A stretch of DNA of 64,000 bases. Origin: JAGVSR01 sp963786675 (GTDB taxonomy: Bacteria > Pseudomonadota > Alphaproteobacteria > Rhizobiales > Hyphomicrobiaceae). The notes under the pieces were generated by a model. That model worked only from the letters and a program-made list of their open reading frames with translations, was not told the DNA's origin and did not search any database. The stretch lies in the NCBI GenBank assembly GCA_963786675.1, contig CAWAZY010000003.1, positions 868,001 to 932,000 of the forward strand, read 5' to 3'. Positions 57,908 through 64,000 of the stretch are shown here, piece after piece; the first letter of the stretch is position 1; every line of letters begins with the position of its first letter. Position numbers and translations under genes: made by a program.

Positions 57908-58621
57908 TCAACGGACCAATCCCGGTGCTACTTCGACCAGCTGCCCGCCTTCCATGCGCAGCACCCGGTCCATGCGGCCCGCCAATTCCAGGTTGTGCGT
58001 GGCGATCAACGCCGCCACACCCTCACGCTTGAACAGACCGATGAGTTCGTGAAACACGAGTTCCGACGTCGTGGGATCGAGATTACCCGTCGGTTCGTCG
58101 GCCAGAATGAGCTTCGGCTTGTTGGCAAGCGCGCGGCAGATGGCGGTGCGCTGCTGCTCGCCGCCCGACAGTTGGGCCGGCCGGTGATCGAGCCGCTCCG
58201 CCAGTCCGAGCCCCGACAGCAGTTCGGCGGCCCGCGCTTCGGCCACTTTTTTGGAGCGTCCCAGGATCATTTGCGGCAGCACGACATTTTCGACCGCTGA
58301 GAATTCCGGCAGCAATTGGTGGAACTGATAGATGAATCCCACATCCGCGCGGCGGATGCGCGTGCGCTCGTCGTCATCGAGCTTCGAGCAGTCGCGCCCG
58401 CCAACGACGACGGACCCCGCATCGGGAGTCTCCAGCAGGCCCGCGATGTGCAGCAGCGTTGATTTACCAGCGCCCGAAGGACCGACAAGCGCCACGGCCT
58501 CGCCGGGATAAATATTGGCGCTGGCGCCGTTCAAAACGACGATTTCGCGTTCGCCTTGGCGAAACACGCGGCGCAAACCTTCCAGGCGCAGAATGGCGGT
58601 CGTCAATGGCGTATCGAGCAT
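57908..58621 (-). CDS. lolD: Lipoprotein-releasing ABC transporter ATP-binding protein LolD
   Basis: About 237 residues; energises removal of lipoproteins from the inner membrane by LolCE and transfer to LolA. Walker A GPSGAGKSTLLHIAG, Q-loop FIYQFHQLLPEFSAVENV (LolD-specific), signature LSGGEQQRTAICRALAN, Walker B KLILADEPTGNLD and switch His in ALIATHNLELA. The ATG at 58621 has GGGAGGG 6 bases upstream. It lies 10 bp downstream of the LolC/E gene in the same operon. Confidence 0.96.
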   Translation of the reverse strand: MLDTPLTTAILRLEGLRRVFRQGEREIVVLNGASANIYPGEAVALVGPSGAGKSTLLHIAGLLETPDAGSVVVGGRDCSKLDDDERTRIRRADVGFIYQFHQLLPEFSAVENVVLPQMILGRSKKVAEARAAELLSGLGLAERLDHRPAQLSGGEQQRTAICRALANKPKLILADEPTGNLDPTTSELVFHELIGLFKREGVAALIATHNLELAGRMDRVLRMEGGQLVEVAPGLVR

Positions 58622-58631
58622 GCCGCCCTCC

Positions 58632-59900
58632 CTACTCGTACCGGAGCGCTTCGACGGGATCGAGCTTGGACGCCCGCCACGACGGATAGAGCGTCGCCAG
58701 CACCGAAAGTGCCAGCGCCATGGCCACGATCCACGCCGTTTCAATCGGGTTTATTTCGGCCGGCAGCTTCGTCAGGTAGTACACGTTCGGATCGAACATC
58801 GGCGTACCGGTCAGCCATGTCACGAATTGGCGAATGGCCTCGATGTTCCAGCAGAACACGATGCCGAGGATCAGGCCTGCGATGGTCCCAACCACGCCGA
58901 TCGACGCCCCGGTGATGAGGAAGACGCGCATGACGGAACCCTTCGATGCGCCCATGGTTCGCAGTACGGCGATATCGCGCCCCTTGTCTTTCACCAGCAT
59001 CATCATGCCGGAAATAATATTGAGCGCGGCAACCAGAATGATGAGCGAGAGGATGATGAACATGACATTGCGCTCAACCTCCAGCACTGTGAAGAACGTT
59101 TCGTTCTTCTGCCGCCAGTCCGTTGTGTTGATGGTCTCTCCGCCCGCGGCGCGGATCGCCGCCGCATAGGCATCCACGTTCTCTGGATTATCGACCAACA
59201 CTTCCAGCACGTCGGCTTCCGTCGCCTTGTTGAAGTAGCGCTGCGCCTCCTTGAACGGCATGAAAATCATGGTCTTGTCGTATTCCGACATGCCCAATTC
59301 GAAGATCGCGGAAATTGTGTAGGGCTTGGACCGTGGCGCGGTGCCGAATGGCGTCGAGGCCCCGCGCGGCGACACCAATGTCAGCGTATCCCCGACGTTG
59401 ACGTAGAGCGCCTTGGCCAGACGCATCCCGATGGCGATACTCTGGCTATCGTCGAACCCATCCAGGGTGCCGAACCGGATGTTGTCCCCCACCAACCGCA
59501 GCTCCTTGATGTCCTTTTCCGTCATGCCGCGCACCAGGGCACCCAGAGCCTGGGCACTCGACGACACCATCACCTGCCCTTCGATCAGCGGGATCGCATG
59601 CACCACGCCCGGCACCGCGGCCACCTTTGCGGCCTTGTCGAGATAATCGGTAAACGGCTCGCCGATCTTGTAGACGATGACATGACCGTTAAGTCCGAGG
59701 ATCTTGGAGAACAGATCCTTGCGGAACCCGTTCATCACCGCCATGACGATGATCAGTGTCGCGACGCCCAGCATGATGCCGAGAAACGAGAACCCCGCGA
59801 TGACGGATATGAAGCCTTCCTTGCGCCGGGCGCGCAGGTATCGGCTGGCCAGCATCCATTCGAATGGTGAAAATGGCTTGGTGTCGGGCGTCGCGGTCAT
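58632..59900 (-). CDS. lolC: Lipoprotein-releasing ABC transporter permease LolC/LolE
   Basis: Inner membrane permease of 422 residues, four transmembrane helices with a large periplasmic domain of about 240 residues between the first two. N-terminal FEWMLASRYLRARRKEGFIS is the typical LolC/E entry; the first helix is LGIMLGVATLIIVMAVMNGF. The FtsX-like C-terminal core includes LIILVAALNIISGMMMLVKD and RDIAVLRTMGASKGSVMRVF. Alphaproteobacteria usually have one LolC/E-type permease working as a dimer. Operon with lolD, and probably with proS upstream (144 bp apart). Confidence 0.95.
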   Translation of the reverse strand: MTATPDTKPFSPFEWMLASRYLRARRKEGFISVIAGFSFLGIMLGVATLIIVMAVMNGFRKDLFSKILGLNGHVIVYKIGEPFTDYLDKAAKVAAVPGVVHAIPLIEGQVMVSSSAQALGALVRGMTEKDIKELRLVGDNIRFGTLDGFDDSQSIAIGMRLAKALYVNVGDTLTLVSPRGASTPFGTAPRSKPYTISAIFELGMSEYDKTMIFMPFKEAQRYFNKATEADVLEVLVDNPENVDAYAAAIRAAGGETINTTDWRQKNETFFTVLEVERNVMFIILSLIILVAALNIISGMMMLVKDKGRDIAVLRTMGASKGSVMRVFLITGASIGVVGTIAGLILGIVFCWNIEAIRQFVTWLTGTPMFDPNVYYLTKLPAEINPIETAWIVAMALALSVLATLYPSWRASKLDPVEALRYE

Positions 59901-60044
59901 GCCGTTGAAACTCCCTCATTCCCTCTTGCGGCCCAGTTGGCGGATGGATGTCTAACGCCGCAAACAGGCCAGATTGCGTTGCCCGGGTACGGCGCACCAT
60001 GCCGTGTTGATTGTGAAACGCGTGTTCACAAGCGTGCCAGCACC

Positions 60045-61583
60045 TCAATACGATCGCCCAATCAGCACGAACTCACAGGCGGGTTCGCCCGTGAACAGGC
60101 ATGTGCGGCCATTAAGGTCCGGCTGCGCCAGCGGTGCATTGCGGATCGTGAGCTTCAGCGCCTTGAGCCGCTCGGCCACCGCCTCCAGCTGTTCCCCCTC
60201 GGGCTTTGACCATGCCACCAACGCCCAGCCCTTGAAATCGCCGTCCTCATCGTCGCCGGTGCCATCGCCGAAGTAGCCCTGGAGGTCCTCGAAGGACTTG
60301 ATCGTCGTGACGATGTTCTGATCAAGGCGGGCCTTGGCCTCGGCGTATAGCCGCGCCTGAATATCATCGAGCAGCGCCACCGCACCCGACACGAAATCCG
60401 CCCGCGCCTGCGTCTGCGAGACGACTTTGTCGCCGTCGCGCAGACATCGCGGCGCATGAACGTCACGTTGCCGCCCGCAGCATCGCGGCCGCCGATTTCC
60501 ACGATGACAGGCGCTCCGCGGCGCACCCAGTTCCAGCGCTTCTCGGCGGATTTCACCGGCTTCGTATCGACCAGCACCCGGATGCCTTGCGCCTTCAGAT
60601 CCTTCTCCAAGCCCGCGCAGTAGTCCTTCAATTCCTGCATCTTCCGGTTTGTCGCGCAGCATCGGCACGATGACGATCTGGCGCGGCGCGATCTTCGGCG
60701 GCATGCGCAGGCCGTCGTCGTCGCCGTGGGTCATGATCACGCCGCCGATAAGCCGGGTCGACACGCCCCAGCTGGTGGTGTGGCAGTAGGTGAGCTTGCC
60801 GTCCGCGTTCTGGAACTGGATGTTCTGCAGCTTCGGCGAAAGTGCGTGCCGAGATAATGCGAGGTGCCGGCCTGCAGCGCCTTGCCGTCCTGCATCATCG
60901 CCTCGATCGAATAGGTGTCGTCGGCGCCGGGGAAACGCTCGTTGGCGGGCTTCTCACCCGCGATCACCGGCATCGCGAGCACCGTCTCGGCGAACTCGCG
61001 ATAGACCTCGAGCATCTTCAGCGTTTCGGCCATCGCGTCGTCGCGGTCGGCGTGGGCGGTATGGCCCTCCTGCCAGAGGAATTCGGTCGTGCGCAGGAAC
61101 AGGCGGGTGCGCATTTCCCAGCGCACGACGTTGGCCCACTGGTTGATCAGCAGCGGCAGGTCGCGATAGCTCTTGATCCAGCGCTGGAAGGCATCGCCGA
61201 TGATCGTTTCCGATGTCGGGCGCACGATCAGCGGCTCTTCCAGCTTCGCCTCGGGATCGAGCACCAGCTTGCCGCCTTCGTTCTTCAGGCGGTGATGGGT
61301 GACGACCGCCATTTCCTTGGCGAAGCCTTCGACGTGCTCCGCTTCCTTGGCGATGAAGCTCATCGGAATGAAGAGCGGGAAATAGCAGTTCTCGTGGCCG
61401 GTGTCCTTGATGCGGTGCATCCAGTTCCGCCTGGATGCGCTCCCAGACGCCCCAGCCCCACGGCTTGATGACCATGCAGCCGCGCACGGGGCTCGTCTCG
61501 GCCATGTCACCGTCATGCACGGCGGCCTGGTACCACTCGGGGAAGCTCTGCTCGCGGGAAACCGACAGCGCGCGCTTGCTCAT
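60045..61583 (-). CDS. proS: Prolyl-tRNA synthetase, bacterial short type (several frameshifts)
   Basis: Class II aminoacyl-tRNA synthetase of about 512 residues charging tRNA(Pro). From MSKRALSVSREQSFPEWYQA, the N-terminal stretch reads through SPVRGCMVIKPWGWGVWERI; the frame then changes near 61425 to continue MHRIKDTGHENCYFPLFIPM, ...RPTSETIIGDAFQRWIKS, WEMRTRLFLRTTEFLWQEGH, again near 60840 (THFSPKLQNIQ expected; one T appears missing), near 60640 (MQELKDYCAGLEKDLKAQGI) and near 60445, ending FTGEPACEFVLIGRSY. All class II motifs are present. Because the gene is essential, I treat the breaks as sequence errors. Confidence 0.9.
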
Positions 61584-61602
61584 TGGCCCTGCCCCGGGAT
61601 CA

Positions 61603-61681
61603 CTAGTGCAGCGCATCTGACGTTTGGTCCCCATTCGCAGCTGGGACTAGAACCAAACGTCAGATGCATGCGCTGCACTAG
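61603..61681 (+). repeat. Palindromic element A: 26-bp inverted repeat with conserved loop core
   Basis: The left arm 61603-61628 (CTAGTGCAGCGCATCTGACG, then TTTGGT) matches the right arm 61652-61681 as reverse complement over all 26 bases, except for a 2-base insertion (AT) in the right arm. The 23-base loop carries CCCCATTCGCAGC. Ends are CTAGTG and CACTAG. It shares its ends, TTGGT/ACCAA base and loop core with element B, which lies 13 bp away in the other orientation. Confidence 0.85.
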
Positions 61682-61694
61682 AATCATATGTTTG

Positions 61695-61771
61695 CTAGTG
61701 TTCCTAATGGCTCCGACACTTGGTCGAGTGCGTGCTGCGAAGGGAACCAAGTGACGGAGCCGGAACACTAG
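61695..61771 (-). repeat. Palindromic element B: imperfect inverted repeat of the same family, opposite orientation
   Basis: The left arm 61695-61724 pairs with the right arm 61746-61771 through CTAGTGTTCC/GGAACACTAG, GGCTCCG/CGGAGCC and CACTTGGT/ACCAAGTG, with a 4-base TAAT bulge. On the minus strand the loop reads TCCCTTCGCAGC after TTGGT, matching element A. The arm sequences of A and B differ almost completely, apart from the CTAGTG ends and TTGGT base. Confidence 0.85.
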
Positions 61772-62026
61772 GCCAGCCCCCCTACAGGGCTTCGAAGGCA
61801 TCGCGCGCAGGGTGGTCGGATACAGGCGGGACAGGTGCATGAGGGTCTTTTCGATTGGCGTTGCCGGGATGGGCATGGCGGTGCAGCATGCTCGACGAAG
61901 CTTCGGGCGGCGGCCGGCGTCTGATTGAATCGGCACCAGCAACCCGCCGTCAATACCGGGGTTCCTGGCACCCGGCAATCCTGCACGCCGCAGCAGCGGA
62001 CCGGGGCCGCCGGGACCGAGCGCGAT

Positions 62027-62320
62027 TCAGGGTGCGGACGATGGCGGCGCCTGCAGCACCGAAGGCTCATCGACGGGCGGCGGTTGGGTGCCGAGCCAGT
62101 TGTTTTCAATGGCGGTCCAGACGACGGCGAAAACGCATGTCGCAACCACCGTGTTGATCAAAAACACTTTTCGCAGGTTGAACCGGCTGGGCGCGCTTCC
62201 GGGTGTGCCCGGCTCGACCTCGCCGGCCTCGTCTTGGGTCCGCACGCCAAACGGCAGCACGGCGAACAGAACCATCCACCAGACCATGAAATACAGCGCG
62301 ATGGCGAAAGCGACGGTCAT
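62027..62320 (-). CDS. DUF1467 family membrane protein
   Basis: 97 residues with two membrane helices: FAIALYFMVWWMVLFAVLPF near the N-terminus (VWWMVLFAVLPFGVR is the family signature) and VFLINTVVATCVFAVVW. Between them lies a polar loop (RTQDEAGEVEPGTPGSAP). The C-terminal tail is Pro-rich. Function unknown; the family is nearly confined to Alphaproteobacteria and commonly sits between the methylmalonyl-CoA epimerase and proS genes, as it does here. Confidence 0.87.
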   Translation of the reverse strand: MTVAFAIALYFMVWWMVLFAVLPFGVRTQDEAGEVEPGTPGSAPSRFNLRKVFLINTVVATCVFAVVWTAIENNWLGTQPPPVDEPSVLQAPPSSAP

Positions 62321-62369
62321 GATGTCCTTTTCCAGAGCCTATGGCGCAGCGGCACGCGCGTCCGGGGTC

Positions 62370-62774
62370 TCAAACTTGCTCAAGTTCCGTCAGTGTCCCG
62401 AGGAAATCCTTGGGATGCAGAAAGAGTACGGGCTTACCGTGGGCGCCGATCTTCGGATTACCGTCGCCCAGGACGCGCGCGCCCTGCGCCTTCAACTGAT
62501 CGCGGGCGGCCAAAATGTCTTCAACCTCGTAGCAGACGTGATGAATGCCGCCATCGGGGTTGCGTTCCAGAAACTTGGCGATCGGGGAGTTGTCCCCCAA
62601 GGGTTCGAGAAACTCGATCTTGGTGTTGGGCAGTTCGACGAACACCACCGTGACGCCGTGCTCGGGCTGCTGGGTCGGTTCGGTCACCTTGGCGCCCAGC
62701 GCGTTGCGATAGGTCGCGACCGCTGCGTTCAGATCGCGCACGGCGATGGCCACGTGATTGAGACGTCCGATCAT
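62370..62774 (-). CDS. mce: Methylmalonyl-CoA epimerase
   Basis: VOC-superfamily metalloenzyme of about 134 residues interconverting (R)- and (S)-methylmalonyl-CoA in propionate and ethylmalonyl-CoA-type metabolism. Metal ligands: His in RLNHVAIAVRDL, Glu in VFVELPNTKIEFLEP and His in GGIHHVCYEVEDI; the end VLFLHPKDFLGTLTELEQ is characteristic (Phe/Leu-Gly-Thr-Leu-x-Glu). The ATG at 62774 follows AAGAGGC; a longer in-frame reading is not supported. It lies 162 bp downstream of the RNase J gene. Confidence 0.94.
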   Translation of the reverse strand: MIGRLNHVAIAVRDLNAAVATYRNALGAKVTEPTQQPEHGVTVVFVELPNTKIEFLEPLGDNSPIAKFLERNPDGGIHHVCYEVEDILAARDQLKAQGARVLGDGNPKIGAHGKPVLFLHPKDFLGTLTELEQV

Positions 62775-62936
62775 GATTGCCTTGCCTCTTGCAGTACTTC
62801 CTGCCGTCAAATTCCAGTTCGAGACCCCAGTCTTCGCTCCCGCCGACTTGAGGTCCCGCATATCTCGACCTTGGCCCAAGCCGTGCGGACTTTTACTCCC
62901 TTTGGAACCGTATCTAGCGTGCGCAGCAGCACCGCG

Positions 62937-64000
62937 CTAGCCCTTCGGCTCCACCACGGAGACTAAAACCTTGCAGATAGGCTTCTTGCCCCATTGCTGG
63001 AAAATCGCGGCACGCAGCGCCTTGCGCACGGCATCCTCGACCAGATCGGGATCGCGGCGGCGCGCGGCGGGAATTGAGCGCAGTGTGCCCTCCACGGCAT
63101 CATAGGCTATATCAATCATGGACTTGCCCGCCTGATCCGCCTGCGGAATTCCGTCGATTTCCACGATGGGGTCGGCCAGCAACTCCCCCTTGCGCGACAT
63201 TGCCAGCGAAACGACGGCCACGCCCACCTGGGCAAGCTTGCGCCGTTCCCGCACCGGCCCATCGCCTTCCGGAACAAGCAGGCGGCCGTCGCGGAACAGA
63301 CGCCCCACAGGCGCATCGTCGATGATGCGCGCGGGCCCCGGAGCCAGCCGCACGATGTCGCCATTGAACGCCGGAACGACATCGGGAATGCCGAGCGAGC
63401 GCGCCAAGCGCGGCGTTGGCCATCAGGTGACGCGCCTCGCCATGCATCGGCACGACAATCTTCGGCCGGATCCATCCGTACATCTGACGCAACTCATCGC
63501 GCCGGGGATGTCCCGTCACATGGATCAAGGCATCGTCGTCGGTGAGGATTTCGCAGCCCATCCGCACGAGCGAATTCTGAATGGCGCCGATCGACTTTTC
63601 GTTGCCGGGAATGGTGCGCGATGAGAAGAGCACCAGATCGCCCTTGTCGAGGGAGACATCCGGGTGTTCGTTGGCCGCGACGCGGGCCAGAGCCGCGCGC
63701 TGCTCGCCCTGGCTGCCGGTGCAAAGGCACAGGACCTCGTGACGCGGCACATAGCGGAACTGCTGCTGATCGATCCAGCGGAAGTCCTTGGGCAGGTAGC
63801 CGGTATCGATGGCCACCTCGATCACACGGTGCAGGGCCCGGCCCGCAACGACAAGCCGCCGACCCGACAACTGAGCTGCCTCGCCACACGCCTTGATGCG
63901 CGCCACGTTGGACGAGAACGTCGTGACCACGACGCGGTGCGGGGCCTTCTGAATGATTTTGGCGATCGACTGCGCCACATCCGTTTCGCTAGGCGAAGTC
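62937..64000 (-). CDS. rnj: Ribonuclease J (5' part outside the window; one frameshift)
   Basis: Metallo-beta-lactamase/beta-CASP exo/endoribonuclease. The N-terminal nuclease domain lies beyond the right end; what is seen is the beta-CASP domain (KIIQKAPHRVVVTTFSSNVA, LCTGSQGEQRAALARVA, FSSRTIPGNEKSIGAIQNSL) and the metal-binding motif IHVTGHPRRDELRQMY, IVVPMHGEARHLMANAAL. The frame changes near 63408 and continues LGIPDVVPAFNGDIVRLAPG to the C-terminal domain (KGELLADPIVEIDGIPQAD) and the end VSVVEPKG. Homologues are continuous here, so the break is probably an indel. Confidence 0.9.

Larger units (their letters stand above)
61584..62026. other. Intergenic region carrying two palindromic elements, no gene seen
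   Basis: 443 bp between the DUF1467 gene and proS, both on the minus strand. Two large inverted repeats occupy 61603-61681 and 61695-61771. The remaining 61772-62026 has only Arg/Cys/Pro-rich open frames without the host codon pattern, so I call no gene there; it presumably contains the proS promoter. Confidence 0.6.

Noticed and set aside
61768..62145. Possible Cys/Arg/Pro-rich protein between proS and the DUF1467 gene
   Set aside because: Composition typical of a wrong-frame reading, no RBS, and it overlaps the DUF1467 gene in another frame.

Overview
The window is chromosomal DNA of an alphaproteobacterium, most likely a member of the Hyphomicrobiales (Rhizobiales). Evidence: a Porin_2-type porin whose mature N-terminus carries the Hyphomicrobiales coiled-coil motif; an RpoE-ChrR sigma/anti-sigma pair; a LexA gene preceded by the alphaproteobacterial GAAC-N7-GAAC operator; LpxI instead of LpxH in lipid A synthesis; an S2 protein with the alphaproteobacterial C-terminal extension; and the gene order lpxD-fabZ-lpxA-lpxI-lpxB next to bamA-rseP-dxr-cdsA-uppS-frr-pyrH-tsf-rpsB. 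GC content is high and coding density is about 90 percent. I see no transposase, phage gene, CRISPR array, tRNA or rRNA.

Layout. 1-3.5 kb: end of dnaG and rpoD (sigma-70), with a terminator. 3.6-9.9 kb: an SDR oxidoreductase, a lone cyclic-nucleotide-binding domain protein, the major porin, a VWA (CoxE-like) protein, a lipoprotein and a CelD/BcsL-type acetyltransferase. 9.9-12 kb (minus strand): a ferredoxin / ferredoxin-NADP reductase operon and an orphan Hpt protein. 12.2-15.2 kb: a large membrane-anchored coiled-coil protein with seven consecutive 22-residue repeats. 15.3-19.1 kb: a dipeptide epimerase, an MFS transporter and a FadL-family outer membrane protein, all heavily frameshifted. 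19.5-27.2 kb (minus): thiD, ccdA, gph, pgk, tkt and a KefB/KefC-type antiporter. 27.2-29 kb: rpoE-chrR behind its own sigma-E-type promoter, then a small membrane protein with its own terminator. 29-36.3 kb: kdsA, lexA, comEC, gltX, gltA. 36.3-52 kb (minus): the envelope and translation cluster from rpsB to lpxB. 52.2-53.8 kb: a CHASE2 protein without output domain and a small secreted protein. 53.9-64 kb (minus): dnaE, lolD, lolC/E, proS, a DUF1467 protein, methylmalonyl-CoA epimerase and a 5'-truncated RNase J gene.

How the genes work together. The minus-strand block 36.3-52 kb builds the outer membrane: LpxA/LpxD/LpxI/LpxB and KdsA make Kdo-lipid A precursors, FabZ supplies acyl chains, BamA inserts porins, RseP is the site-2 protease, CdsA and UppS make phospholipid and undecaprenyl carriers, and Dxr feeds isoprenoids. 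LolCD exports lipoproteins. RpoD, RpoE/ChrR and LexA give housekeeping, oxidative-stress and SOS control.

Quality caveat. About ten genes, including the normally essential bamA, dnaE, proS, lpxI and rnj, are interrupted by single-base frame changes while the protein sequence continues in another frame. Because so many indispensable genes are hit, residual insertion/deletion errors in the assembly are the simplest explanation; I annotate these as full-length genes and list the break points.

Most of the window is ordinary core genome. The items most worth a second look are a pair of oppositely oriented palindromic elements upstream of proS (61603-61771) with a shared core and divergent but self-complementary arms, the 22-mer-repeat membrane protein, and an apparent degenerate second C-terminal domain on LpxI.
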